Shown: positions 35,118-44,318, numbered from the stretch's first letter. The stretch: 64,000 bases of DNA from an uncultured SAR86 cluster bacterium (GCA_902518715.1 CABYHU010000001.1:124001-188000), one strand, 5' to 3'. Notes: a model not told the origin generated them from the letters alone. Numbers and translations are program-made.

Positions 35118-35432
35118 ATGTCTGAGATCGCATCGTTTGAAAATAAAGTCCAAGAGCTAAAACCTAAAACAAAAAAACCACCTATGTTTGATGTCATTTT
35201 ACTAAATGATGATTTTACTCCTATGGATTTTGTTGTTTATGTTTTAAAAGAAATTTTTAATCATACTGATCAGCAAGCAAATGAAATTATGCTTAAGGTT
35301 CATAACGAAGGTGAAGCATCATGTGGAATATTCACTAAGGACTTAGCAGAAACAAAATCTTATGAAGTTAATAACCTTGCTAAAATTTATGATCATCCAT
35401 TGATTAGTATAGTAAAACCAATTTATGATTAG
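35118..35432 (+). CDS. clpS: ATP-dependent Clp protease adaptor ClpS
   Basis: Adaptor that hands N-degron substrates to ClpAP. The 104-residue protein has the PPMFDVILLNDDFTPMDFVV block and the KVHNEGEASCGIF region; the first holds the Asn-Asp contacts of the N-degron pocket. AAGGA precedes the ATG. It is 2 bases upstream of clpA. Both the fold and its partner are present, so the call is firm. Confidence 0.97.
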   Translation: MSEIASFENKVQELKPKTKKPPMFDVILLNDDFTPMDFVVYVLKEIFNHTDQQANEIMLKVHNEGEASCGIFTKDLAETKSYEVNNLAKIYDHPLISIVKPIYD

Positions 35433-35434
35433 GT

Positions 35435-37678
35435 ATGTTTAGTAAAGAGCTAGAAAATTCAATTTCATCATTATTTGATCAGGCTACAAAAACTGGTCTT
35501 CAGTATATTACAGTAGAGCATCTACTTTTAATGATTATGGATGATTTTGAAGTAAGAGATGCTTTAAAAGCTTCTAACTGCAATATTTCGGCTTTAAATA
35601 ATGATGTAAAAGAGTTTCTTCAAGATACTGCTATTACAAAAGGTGAAAATGCAAAATCATCACAACCAACCTTGGGATTTCAAAGAGTCCTGCAAAGATC
35701 TGTTTTTCATGTTCAATCATCTGGAAAAGGATTGGTTAAGCATATAAACATTCTCGTAGCTATTTTTTCTGAAAAGGAATCACATGCTGTTTACCTGCTA
35801 ACTAAGCATGGAGTTAGCAGACTAGATGTCGTGACTTTTATCTCTCATGGAAAAAAATCTAAGAAAGAGGATGTAGGTGTAATAAGTGATACAGAATTAA
35901 CAGATAACAAATCAGACGAAACTTCAAACCATCTGATAGATTTAAAAACACTTGCTGAAAATAATAAATTAGACACTTTAATAGGTAGAGAAGAAGAACT
36001 TAATAGATTAGTACAAATTCTCTCAAGAAAAAATAAAAACAATCCTATACTTGTTGGAGAATCAGGTGTTGGAAAGACAGCTCTTGTTGAAGGTCTTGCT
36101 CAGAAAATCTATGACGGCTCAATACCTAAATCTGTTCAAAGCTTTTCCATATTTTCACTTGATATTGCTTCATTAATAGCAGGAACCAAATATAGAGGTG
36201 ATTTTGAGAAGAGAATAAAAGAAGTTATTAATTACCTAAATTCTCAAAAAAATCCAATCTTATTTATAGATGAGATCCATACAATTATAGGTGCTGGCTC
36301 AGCTGGAGGAGGGTCTCTAGACGTATCAAATCTTCTTAAGCCTGAATTAGCAAAAGGAAATATTAGATGTATAGGATCAACAACTTTCCAGGAATATCGT
36401 AATGTATTCTCAAAAAATCAAGCTTTAGCTAGAAGATTTCAAAAAATAGATGTAAATGAACCTTCGGTAGATGAATGTATAACAATTATTAATGGCGTAA
36501 TAAAAGAATTTGAAAAATACCATAATGTAAAATTTTCAAATGATTCAATCATTGCTGCGGTTAAGCTTTCAGATAAATTTATTAATGATAAATATCTACC
36601 AGATAAGGCCTTTGATGTTATTGATGAGACTGGAGCATCAAAAAATCTTTATAGAGATAACGATGACCCAATTAAAATAAGCACACATGATATTGAAAAT
36701 ACAATTTCATTCATTACTCAAATTCCTAAAAAGAATCTCAGCACAACAGATGTTGAAAATCTTAAAGATATAGAAACTAAATTAAAAACAGTTATTTTTG
36801 GTCAAGATAAAGCTATAAAAGTATTATCAAATGCTATTAAGCTTTCAAGAGTTGGCCTAAGAGATGAAAATAAAACAATTGGTTCATTTTTATTTACTGG
36901 TCCAACTGGTGTAGGTAAAACAGAAATTTCAAAACAGCTATCAACAATACTAGGTGTTCCATTATTGAGATTTGATATGTCTGAATATATGGAGAGACAC
37001 GCGGTATCTAGATTGATAGGTGCACCTCCAGGATATGTAGGATCAGATCAAGGCGGTTTACTTACAGACTCTGTAACAAAAAGTCCAAACAGCGTAATCC
37101 TCTTAGATGAAATTGAAAAGGCACATCCAGATATATTCAACATATTACTTCAAGTAATGGATGCTGGGGTTCTTACTGATAATAATGGTAGAAAAGCTGA
37201 TTTCAGAAATTGTGTTCTTATTATGACTACAAATGTAGGAGCTCAATTGCTATCAAAAAGAAATATTGGCTTTAATGAACAATCTAATCAATCAGATGCT
37301 ATGGAATCATTAAAACGACTATTTTCACCCGAGTTTAGAAATCGCCTTGATGAAATAATTGAATTTAATTCACTTGATATAGAAGTTATATTGTCAGTGG
37401 CTGATAAATTCATGACAAAACTTCAAGCACAGCTTGATGAAAGAAATATAGAGATAGTCTACAAAAAAGATCTACTTAAGTGGATTGCTGAAAAGAGTTT
37501 TAATAAAGAAATGGGTGCAAGACCAATGGAGAGATTTATTACTGATAATATCAAAAAACCACTTGTTGATAAGATCCTAGATAAAGATTTAAAAGAGGGT
37601 GGAGTTATAAATATTTCTATAAAGAGTGAAAAGATAAGTTTTAGTAAAAAGAAGGTTACTGCAAAGATTAAAAAATAA
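35435..37678 (+). CDS. clpA: ATP-dependent Clp protease ATPase subunit ClpA
   Basis: Hexameric unfoldase that feeds ClpP. The 747-residue protein has the N-terminal double Clp-N domain (1-145), a first AAA module with Walker A GESGVGKTALVEGLAQ near residue 206 and LFIDEIHTIIGAG, and a second with GPTGVGKTEISKQL near 489, VILLDEIEKAHPDIFN and the C-terminal GARPMERFI sensor region. E. coli ClpA is 758. Its stop codon abuts the infA stop with no base between, so the two genes converge with no terminator. Confidence 0.97.
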   Translation: MFSKELENSISSLFDQATKTGLQYITVEHLLLMIMDDFEVRDALKASNCNISALNNDVKEFLQDTAITKGENAKSSQPTLGFQRVLQRSVFHVQSSGKGLVKHINILVAIFSEKESHAVYLLTKHGVSRLDVVTFISHGKKSKKEDVGVISDTELTDNKSDETSNHLIDLKTLAENNKLDTLIGREEELNRLVQILSRKNKNNPILVGESGVGKTALVEGLAQKIYDGSIPKSVQSFSIFSLDIASLIAGTKYRGDFEKRIKEVINYLNSQKNPILFIDEIHTIIGAGSAGGGSLDVSNLLKPELAKGNIRCIGSTTFQEYRNVFSKNQALARRFQKIDVNEPSVDECITIINGVIKEFEKYHNVKFSNDSIIAAVKLSDKFINDKYLPDKAFDVIDETGASKNLYRDNDDPIKISTHDIENTISFITQIPKKNLSTTDVENLKDIETKLKTVIFGQDKAIKVLSNAIKLSRVGLRDENKTIGSFLFTGPTGVGKTEISKQLSTILGVPLLRFDMSEYMERHAVSRLIGAPPGYVGSDQGGLLTDSVTKSPNSVILLDEIEKAHPDIFNILLQVMDAGVLTDNNGRKADFRNCVLIMTTNVGAQLLSKRNIGFNEQSNQSDAMESLKRLFSPEFRNRLDEIIEFNSLDIEVILSVADKFMTKLQAQLDERNIEIVYKKDLLKWIAEKSFNKEMGARPMERFITDNIKKPLVDKILDKDLKEGGVINISIKSEKISFSKKKVTAKIKK

Positions 37679-37897
37679 TTATCTTCCTCTAAAAGTAATT
37701 CTGCCTTTTGTCAGATCATATGGAGACATTTCCACTTTAACCTTATCTCCAGTAAGAATCCTGATATAATTTTTTCTCATTTTTCCCGAGATATGAGCGG
37801 TAATAATATGATCGTTTTCTAGCTTTACCTTGAAAGTGGTATTAGGAAGGGTCTCAACAACTAAACCCTCTAATTCAATATTATCTTCTTTTGCCAT
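37679..37897 (-). CDS. infA: Translation initiation factor IF-1
   Basis: Essential OB-fold factor that binds the ribosomal A site. Length (72 residues) and sequence are canonical: [19 protein letters not shown], then [19 protein letters not shown] and the end [13 protein letters not shown]. The convergent arrangement with clpA is conserved in gammaproteobacteria. Its promoter must lie in the 29-base gap or inside the 5' end of the divergent M64 gene. Confidence 0.98.
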   Translation of the reverse strand: MAKEDNIELEGLVVETLPNTTFKVKLENDHIITAHISGKMRKNYIRILTGDKVKVEMSPYDLTKGRITFRGR

Positions 37898-37903
37898 CTG
37901 GGC

Positions 37904-37909
37904 TATAAT
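37904..37909 (+). promoter_or_regulatory. Candidate -10 box of the M64 lipoprotein gene
   Basis: TATAAT in the 29-base gap between infA and the M64 gene (ATG at 37927). A start of transcription about 7 bases downstream would leave a leader of about 11 bases, containing AGAGG at 37916-37920. A -35 would have to lie inside infA; TTATCT at the right distance is a weak match. Confidence 0.35.
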
Positions 37910-37926
37910 ACATTAAGAGGTCAGAT

Positions 37927-40572
37927 ATGAAAAATAATTCAATACAATTTTTGCTTCTATCAATATTTCTAGCATCTTGCGGCGGCGGAGGCGGTGGTTC
38001 GAGTCTAGAACTTACCGTTCAACAATTTAACTCTTTTTCAGTAAATGAAGATGACATCTATGAAACTATTATTTCATCCTCTACAAATAAGCCAGCTACT
38101 ATTACATATACCATATCTAAACCCTCAGCTAATGCTAATGTATCCATATCTAATTCAGGAGCTTTGTTCTATTCGCCTAAACCTAATTATTTTGGCAATG
38201 ACACATTTTCAATTACCGTTATAGCAACCCCAGAAGGACAAACTGGATCATATGAAAGCAGAACGTTAAATGTTAACGCTAATGTAATATCGGTTAATGA
38301 TCCACCAACAATAATAGTTAATGATGATCTATCTTCATATAATGAAAGCACACTAATTTTTGATGATATTTTGTCTTTAAATGTAACTATAACTGACGTA
38401 GATAATTCTCTCAGCCAAATTTCCGTTTATGGATCTATTGATGGAAGATCTTTTGATGGTTCATTTACCGAAGATTTATTAATTCCTGGATCCGGAACAG
38501 CAGATATAAATGTTTCTTCTAATCAATTAGCTGGTTTTCAGAAAATGGATATTTGTGTTTCAGATGGAACTGATTCTGTATGTGGTGGCGAGCTGGAAGC
38601 ATACTTTTTAGCAAATAGAGAAATAAAAACAATAGATTATTGCGATAGTACTGGAAATAATTGTAGTGTTAGCGATCAATACGTTTATTACCTGGTTGGT
38701 GGTGAAAATACTGATGCAAGAACAAATTATTTATTTATTGGTGATCAGCTAACTGGAGAAGGTCAAAGAGATTCCTTTCATGAGGCACTTCTTTCTTCAG
38801 TAAATCTACTTGTAAGTTCTGATGCAGCAGATTTAGTTAATGGTTATTTTAATATTATGGTACTCGAAGAAGTTGATCTTACCGGCGTATCATTGTTCGA
38901 TATAAGGACTGGATGTTATTCATTTGATGCAAATATTTATTGTATTGGAGAAGTTGATAGAAACTTTATGACTGATGTTGTTCCAGGTTGGACAGTAACC
39001 TCATTTTTAACAACCCTTGGTGGAAGGGGTGTTGCACAAGGTTCGGTAAATATTCAACCTATTTCTAGCAGATCAAGGAATGTTGTTATGCATGAGTTAG
39101 GTCACTCACATGGTTATATGGGTGATGAATACGATTCAGGAGGTGAAAGGACTGCTGGTAGCGAATGGTGGGGTGACTGGAGTATCAATACAACCACTGT
39201 AGTTAATCCAAACTTAGTTAAATGGAAACATCATATTGATTTTGATAATCCTATTCCTGGAATTGAATATGATACTTGTTATAACTACCCAAATGCTGGA
39301 ATCTATTACAGAGATCTTGACACACCTGGTGTACCAGATCAGCAGGATAATGTACTCGGTTATGATGATTGTGAATGTTTTATGAATCAGTGGCAAAACA
39401 CTGATGAAGATGCTCCGTATTATTTTACAACTGATGATTGGCCTGATGCAGATTTTGAAAGACTTGGTGAAAACTCAGATCCTGGATGCAAAAATAGGGT
39501 TGGTCTTGTTGAAGGTATTTATTATGCAGAACAAGGAGGCTATCGACCAAAGTGGTGGACTATCATGTGGTGTTGCACGCTTGAATATGGAGAAGTAAAT
39601 CTTGAGGGTTTTGCAATAGGTTCAATAATGAATCAAGGCTTCAGAGACTATTCTATTAATGGAGAATATGGCTTTGATAATTTATCAAGTCCTAATGGCC
39701 TTGAAAATAATATTACTCTTGCTGTAGATGCAGTTTATGATCAAACAAAACTTAAATTAAAATGGTTTGTTGATGGAATTGAACAGCCAGAACATGAAAA
39801 CAAACTATCTGTAAGTTTTGATAGACCCTCTACTAATTCGTGGGTTTCATACTCATACCAAGTCGAGGACTTAACAGGAAATTTAATTGCGCCAAATGAT
39901 CCTTTAAGTCCTGTAGATTTTTATGAAGGAAATTTTGAAAGATACTATTACTATGAACCAAATCCTGAACTTACACCCATATCTTCCCTGATGCCATATA
40001 TAGGATCATTTAGATGGTACGATCCTAACTCAGGTTGGTCAACTGATGAATCTGTAAATTCCTCAAATATGGATAACTATTTATTTGCTTTATCTTGTTG
40101 CTCTATGGGCTCTACTTTCAAGATTAATTGGGCTAATTATCAGCAAACATCGGCTCAAATGTCATCATCAAATGTAGTTAAAAAATATTTTTTTGAAAGA
40201 CCTGATTCCAATGCAAATCAGAGAATATTTAATCTTAATCTTTCAAAAGATACTGTGGAGGTTATTTCAACTACTATAGAGAGACCAAATCCAGAACTTA
40301 TTAGAGAGCCAGTGATTACAAAAAGTGATATTTATGGCTTAGAGTTTTATAACACAGAAAATGAGCTTGTATACAAAGTTGGAATAGGGGATCCATTTAT
40401 GGTAAGACTGCAACATATTGATATGGTAGATGAAGAGCATTATACATTTGAGGTTCCTATATCTAACTTTAATGTCGTAATCCCAATAGATATTAATCCA
40501 AGTTACGTTTCTTTAATTAGACGAAATAATGAAAATATTTATTCAGAAGTAAGCAGATACATATTAAATTAA
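37927..40572 (+). CDS. M64-like (IgA-peptidase family) zinc metallopeptidase lipoprotein
   Basis: An 881-residue exported metallopeptidase. The lipobox LASC (lipidated Cys18) is followed by six glycines. A tandem-repeat domain (about 25-115) contains YSPKPNYFGNDTFSITV, close in pattern to one in the S8 lipoprotein at 7.5 kb. The peptidase domain has HELGHSHGYMGDEY at H389-Y402, giving the HExxH zinc site and the GxxxDEY extension seen in M64 enzymes. The C-terminal half (600-881) is beta-rich and not recognised. Many cysteines (YDDCECF, WCCTLEYG, CCSMGS) suggest disulfides outside the cytoplasm. The substrate is unknown; IgA is only the name-giving substrate of the family. Confidence 0.83.
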   Translation: MKNNSIQFLLLSIFLASCGGGGGGSSLELTVQQFNSFSVNEDDIYETIISSSTNKPATITYTISKPSANANVSISNSGALFYSPKPNYFGNDTFSITVIATPEGQTGSYESRTLNVNANVISVNDPPTIIVNDDLSSYNESTLIFDDILSLNVTITDVDNSLSQISVYGSIDGRSFDGSFTEDLLIPGSGTADINVSSNQLAGFQKMDICVSDGTDSVCGGELEAYFLANREIKTIDYCDSTGNNCSVSDQYVYYLVGGENTDARTNYLFIGDQLTGEGQRDSFHEALLSSVNLLVSSDAADLVNGYFNIMVLEEVDLTGVSLFDIRTGCYSFDANIYCIGEVDRNFMTDVVPGWTVTSFLTTLGGRGVAQGSVNIQPISSRSRNVVMHELGHSHGYMGDEYDSGGERTAGSEWWGDWSINTTTVVNPNLVKWKHHIDFDNPIPGIEYDTCYNYPNAGIYYRDLDTPGVPDQQDNVLGYDDCECFMNQWQNTDEDAPYYFTTDDWPDADFERLGENSDPGCKNRVGLVEGIYYAEQGGYRPKWWTIMWCCTLEYGEVNLEGFAIGSIMNQGFRDYSINGEYGFDNLSSPNGLENNITLAVDAVYDQTKLKLKWFVDGIEQPEHENKLSVSFDRPSTNSWVSYSYQVEDLTGNLIAPNDPLSPVDFYEGNFERYYYYEPNPELTPISSLMPYIGSFRWYDPNSGWSTDESVNSSNMDNYLFALSCCSMGSTFKINWANYQQTSAQMSSSNVVKKYFFERPDSNANQRIFNLNLSKDTVEVISTTIERPNPELIREPVITKSDIYGLEFYNTENELVYKVGIGDPFMVRLQHIDMVDEEHYTFEVPISNFNVVIPIDINPSYVSLIRRNNENIYSEVSRYILN

Positions 40573-40576
40573 ATAT

Positions 40577-41062
40577 ATGTATGTTGAATCTAAGGTAGAA
40601 CTTAACTTACCTAAATCAAAAATATTAAATCTCATAAGGGAGCCGGGAAATCTAAATAAATATCATCCTTTTTGTAAAAAAAATGAAATTATTAACTGGC
40701 CTGGTAATGGGTCAGTAGATCATCTTGAATATCATAATGGCATGAAATTCAATAGAGAATTTTATAATTGGACTGATAATGGTTATGACTTAAGAATTGG
40801 TGGTAAACGAAATATGGCTATTGTTAATTGGGTTGTAGAGGGCGATGAAAGTAGATCATCTTTAAGGGTTAGAATAAATCCAAATATTAAAAACTATATT
40901 CCAATTGAAAATATACTTATACAAAGATTATTTTGGTTTTTGTATATAAAACCAATGCTTCAATCATATATTAATCATGTAATAAAGGGCTTTAATCATT
41001 ATATGAAAACAGAAACTAATGTTTTACAAAACCAATTTGGTACTCATAGGTGGTTTTCCTGA
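40577..41062 (+). CDS. SRPBCC (START-like) fold protein
   Basis: A 161-residue protein with the layout of a polyketide-cyclase/START-like ligand-binding fold: an N-terminal strand VESKVELNLPKSK, the helix-turn region EPGNLNKYHPFCKKNE, a central antiparallel sheet with WVVEGDESRSSLRVRI, and a long C-terminal helix from about 125. No signal peptide is visible. It starts 4 bases after the M64 gene and ends 9 bases before the PhoD-like gene, so it is likely cotranscribed. Ligand and function are unknown. Confidence 0.65.
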   Translation: MYVESKVELNLPKSKILNLIREPGNLNKYHPFCKKNEIINWPGNGSVDHLEYHNGMKFNREFYNWTDNGYDLRIGGKRNMAIVNWVVEGDESRSSLRVRINPNIKNYIPIENILIQRLFWFLYIKPMLQSYINHVIKGFNHYMKTETNVLQNQFGTHRWFS

Positions 41063-41071
41063 TAGGTATAA

Positions 41072-42655
41072 ATGAATAGAAGATCTTTTTTAAAAGGATT
41101 ATTGTTCTTTTCGTCAATCTTTACCTTACAACTTAAAGCTTCTAAAAAAAATAATGTTTCTTTTAATTACGGTGTAGCAAGTGGTGACCCAACAAATACT
41201 AATATAATCTTATGGACAAAAGTTTCACCAACATTTAATAAAGATGTAACTGTTGAATGGCAATTATCAGCAGATAAAAATTTTAAGAATCTAATAAACT
41301 CAGGGAATGTTTTAGCTAAATATTCAAATGATTTTACTGTTAAAGTAGATGTTAATGTTCCAAAACCATTTAGAGGAAATAAAGTATTTTATAGATTCCT
41401 TTTTAACGATAACATCTCTGATACAGGAATTACCAATACACTTCCTCAGAATAATCCTGATAAATACAATATAGCTTTCTGTAGTTGCTCAAATCATCCA
41501 GCAGGATACTTTAATGCATATAGAGAGATAGCTAAAAATAATGATATAGACTTAGTATTGCATCTTGGTGATTATATTTATGAATATGATAAGGATGGAT
41601 ATGCCACAGAAGATTCTAAACGCTTTAATAGGGTAGTAGACCCAAAACATGAAATAGTAAGCTTAAATGATTACAGGAGGCGTCATGCTCAGTATAAAAG
41701 TGATTTAGACTTACAGGCACTGCATAAATCAAAACCAATGATAGCTGTTTGGGATGATCACGAATTCACTAATGATTCATGGAAGTATGGAGCAGAAAAC
41801 CATCAAAATGAAGAGGGTTTCTTTCAATCAAGGAAAGCTAATGCAATTAAAGCTTATTTAGAATGGATGCCAATTAGAGAGAATAAATCAAAACTTAAGA
41901 TATGGAGAAAGTTTGAAGTTGGCAACTTATTTCAATTATTGATGCTTGATACAAGGTCAATTTACAGGGACAAGCAGCTCAATATAGAGGATTATTTTGA
42001 TGGCAATTCAATAAATAAATCAAAATATAAAAGAGATTTATCAGTTGACAGAAAGTTAATTGGCCTTGAACAGATGCTATGGATTAAAAATAATTTAAAT
42101 AAAAAGTTTAAATGGTCAATTATTGGTCAACAGGTTTTAATGGCTCAAGTCTATCTGCCAACTATATTTGCCAATATGAATAAAAAGATACTTCCTGATT
42201 ATCTACATAAGTATTTAAAAATAGGTGGTGCAAATGTTCCATTTAACACCGATGCCTGGGACGGTTATCCAAAAGAACGAGAGAGACTATTTAAAGAATT
42301 AAAGAAGGTAAACTCGGTATTAGTCTTGACTGGAGATACTCATAATTCCTGGCTAAATAATTTATATGATGCAAATAATAACTTTATTGGTGTAGAGATT
42401 GGTACACCTTCAATATCTTCACCAAATACAATTGATACATTTGGATCATTGACAGATCGAATAGAAGAAGGATTTATAAAAGAAAATAAAAATGTTAAGT
42501 GGACAGAAGGTAAGCATAAAGGTTACACATTACTTAAATTAACCAAAGATAGATCTGAAGTTTGTTTCGTATACGTAAATACTGTTAAATCAAAGGTTTA
42601 TGAGGTTATAGACAATAATAAGTTTAACGTTAAACCTAATACACCAATTATTTAA
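41072..42655 (+). CDS. PhoD-like alkaline phosphatase/phosphodiesterase, Tat-exported
   Basis: Metallophosphoesterase that releases phosphate outside the cytoplasm. The N-terminus MNRRSFLKG is a twin-arginine signal with a hydrophobic stretch to about residue 23. An N-terminal beta domain (30-125) is followed by the PhoD catalytic domain, with metal ligands in LHLGDYIYEYD, AVWDDHEFTND and LTGDTHNSW, and LMLDTRSIYRD in the core. At 527 residues it has the usual length. In an ocean setting phosphate scavenging from organic esters is likely (inference). No Pho box is seen in the short upstream gap. Confidence 0.9.
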   Translation: MNRRSFLKGLLFFSSIFTLQLKASKKNNVSFNYGVASGDPTNTNIILWTKVSPTFNKDVTVEWQLSADKNFKNLINSGNVLAKYSNDFTVKVDVNVPKPFRGNKVFYRFLFNDNISDTGITNTLPQNNPDKYNIAFCSCSNHPAGYFNAYREIAKNNDIDLVLHLGDYIYEYDKDGYATEDSKRFNRVVDPKHEIVSLNDYRRRHAQYKSDLDLQALHKSKPMIAVWDDHEFTNDSWKYGAENHQNEEGFFQSRKANAIKAYLEWMPIRENKSKLKIWRKFEVGNLFQLLMLDTRSIYRDKQLNIEDYFDGNSINKSKYKRDLSVDRKLIGLEQMLWIKNNLNKKFKWSIIGQQVLMAQVYLPTIFANMNKKILPDYLHKYLKIGGANVPFNTDAWDGYPKERERLFKELKKVNSVLVLTGDTHNSWLNNLYDANNNFIGVEIGTPSISSPNTIDTFGSLTDRIEEGFIKENKNVKWTEGKHKGYTLLKLTKDRSEVCFVYVNTVKSKVYEVIDNNKFNVKPNTPII

Positions 42656-42673
42656 CATAATATATATTATGCG

Positions 42674-42729
42674 AATCTATATATATTGAACTTAATATAT
42701 CCCTATCCTATACTCAGTATATATAGATT
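42674..42729. repeat. 12-base inverted repeat between phoD-like gene and small membrane gene
   Basis: AATCTATATATA at 42674-42685 is exactly repeated in inverse at 42718-42729, separated by 32 bases. The arms are almost pure A and T with one C or G each. It could be a binding site pair, an extended hairpin or chance in an AT-rich gap. The large loop and short T-run make a normal intrinsic terminator unlikely. Confidence 0.4.
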
Positions 42730-42746
42730 TTAATAGTTAGATAAAT

Positions 42747-43013
42747 ATGGAAAACAATGAAATTATTTACCTTTGCATGGTTATATTCACATGTTATGGC
42801 TTTAATTTAGCTCAAGGATTAAGGGCTGCAATCAATAGAGGTGACACAGTAAGAATAACTCCGAAGATATTATGTTTTATTTTTTGTATATCTGTTTCAA
42901 TAATTGCAATAAATATTATGATAGATTCGCCCTTTTCTTCATTAATAATTTATCTACATGTACTAATAATGATTTTTCAATCTGCTATGATTTGGTACTC
43001 AAAACCAAACTAA
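42747..43013 (+). CDS. Small hydrophobic membrane protein, unknown function
   Basis: An 88-residue protein with about three membrane segments (6-25, 42-60 and 65-84) and a polar loop INRGDTVRITPK between the first two. I recognise no family. It stands alone between the phoD-like gene and a convergent gene whose stop abuts its own (43013/43014). Length, open frame and regular hydrophobic pattern argue it is real, but there is only a weak ribosome site upstream of the ATG. Confidence 0.55.
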   Translation: MENNEIIYLCMVIFTCYGFNLAQGLRAAINRGDTVRITPKILCFIFCISVSIIAINIMIDSPFSSLIIYLHVLIMIFQSAMIWYSKPN

Positions 43014-43949
43014 CTATTCAACAGAACTTCTAATAATTTCTAAATCTTTTGTTAATACACTCCCTATTGCGGTATGAGAAAGATTTTCTCTAGGGATTCC
43101 AATAATCTCTGCTATTGTTTCAGCTGCATAAATACCTGTGCAATGTCCACCCATAAACTTTGTTAAACCATTATCCCCTAACCAGTTAGCTGTCTTAGAA
43201 ATGATTTCATTATCTGCTTTAAATAAATGAAATCCACCAATTGCTCCATAAACAGGAACATTTTTTATGGACTGAAGCTTTTTAGCTGTATTTATGATTC
43301 CAGAATGACCGCATCCAGACATCATAATCCAACCTTTATCGGTTAACATTCCAACTGATTGATCATCTTTTATAATATCTGGAATTGTCAATTGTTCATC
43401 AAGAAAGAAACCCATTGGCCCATTATATTTTTCAACAGTCCTTTCAACAGTTCCAGTTACATATAGATTTTCTGAAATCATCATATGATCATCTAAGATT
43501 ATAAATTTAATGCCCTCTTCTTCTGCTTTTTGTTTGAATTTTGATGAATCTTTAAAATTACCCGGACCCTCTTTGGAACCATCTTTATAAAATCTTTGAT
43601 CAAAAAAACCTCTTGCAACATAAACTTCTGAAAAAGCATTCTTATTAATATTTTTATAGGTCCTCCTTAATTTAATTAATCCTCCTGTATGATCACTGTG
43701 AAAATGACTAAGAACAACTTTATTAACTTTTGATAAGTCTTTTCCTAATATCTTGGCATTATGTAAAACAGTATCCTCATGAAATCCTGTATCAAACAAA
43801 ATTGATTCTTTGTCGCTCTCATATAATGCTGAAAAACTCCATTCACCGAAGCCTCCATAGTTTGAAATGTTTGTAGCCAATACAGTTATTTGATAATCAG
43901 CAAAAATATTACATGATATTAATAAAGTTAGGATTTTTATTTTATATGT
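43014..43949 (-). CDS. Exported metallo-beta-lactamase fold hydrolase (COG1237-like)
   Basis: The metal-binding HxHxDH is in LSHFHSDHTGGL, with further ligands in SGCGHSGIINTA and GGFHLF. The CGHSG and GGFHL pair is typical of the MBL subgroup that includes dihydropterin-aminobenzene-phosphate synthase-like proteins. The GTG at 43949 is preferred, with GGAG 8 bases upstream; a GTG at 43967 would add 6 residues. The N-terminus (KIKILTLLISCNIFA) is a signal peptide, with LISC able to act as a lipobox, which is unusual for this subgroup. It overlaps the upstream monooxygenase-like gene by 8 bases, so the two probably act together. Substrate unknown. Confidence 0.82.
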   Translation of the reverse strand, partial: TYKIKILTLLISCNIFADYQITVLATNISNYGGFGEWSFSALYESDKESILFDTGFHEDTVLHNAKILGKDLSKVNKVVLSHFHSDHTGGLIKLRRTYKNINKNAFSEVYVARGFFDQRFYKDGSKEGPGNFKDSSKFKQKAEEEGIKFIILDDHMMISENLYVTGTVERTVEKYNGPMGFFLDEQLTIPDIIKDDQSVGMLTDKGWIMMSGCGHSGIINTAKKLQSIKNVPVYGAIGGFHLFKADNEIISKTANWLGDNGLTKFMGGHCTGIYAAETIAEIIGIPRENLSHTAIGSVLTKDLEIIRSSVE

Positions 43950-44247
43950 CACTATGAGGAGCTCCACAAACTCTTGCCTTTAAACTAGCAGCCCCTTCTT
44001 CCAACAAGGGTTCTAAGATATCTAATAAACCAGTTTCAACTCTCCATTTTAAATAATCCGCCTGATGTTCTAAAGTTTCCCAGTCTTCGATTAAATGCAC
44101 TGTATTCGATGACTCTTCAATATAAGTATCAACTGATATACATCCATCAAATGATCTAGTGTCTGGTAAAGCATTTTTTAACATTTCTTTAAGATCATTC
44201 ATCATGCCCTCTTTTGCTGGAAATGAAACTATTACTAAATTTTTCAT
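43942..44247 (-). CDS. Antibiotic-biosynthesis-monooxygenase (ABM) fold protein
   Basis: A 101-residue dimeric alpha/beta-barrel protein similar to YgiN-type quinol monooxygenases. Typical marks are the N-terminal strand LVIVSFPAKEGMMNDLKEML, the DGCISVDTYIE strand and EDWETLEHQADYLKW with the conserved Trp and His. Members oxidise small aromatics without cofactors, but many have no known role. There is no signal peptide. A strong GGAGG precedes the ATG. It overlaps the MBL gene. Confidence 0.78.
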   Translation of the reverse strand: MKNLVIVSFPAKEGMMNDLKEMLKNALPDTRSFDGCISVDTYIEESSNTVHLIEDWETLEHQADYLKWRVETGLLDILEPLLEEGAASLKARVCGAPHSDI

Positions 44248-44318
44248 ATTGCCTCCATTATTAGTTGTTTTTATTATATGATTTCTAAGAATTATTTATA
44301 TCTTTAAGGGAGAATTTC

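Noticed and set aside
42661-42729. Intrinsic terminator after the phoD-like gene
   Set aside because: The inverted repeat is A/T only with a 32-base loop and just four T after it, so a stable hairpin with a U-tract is unlikely.
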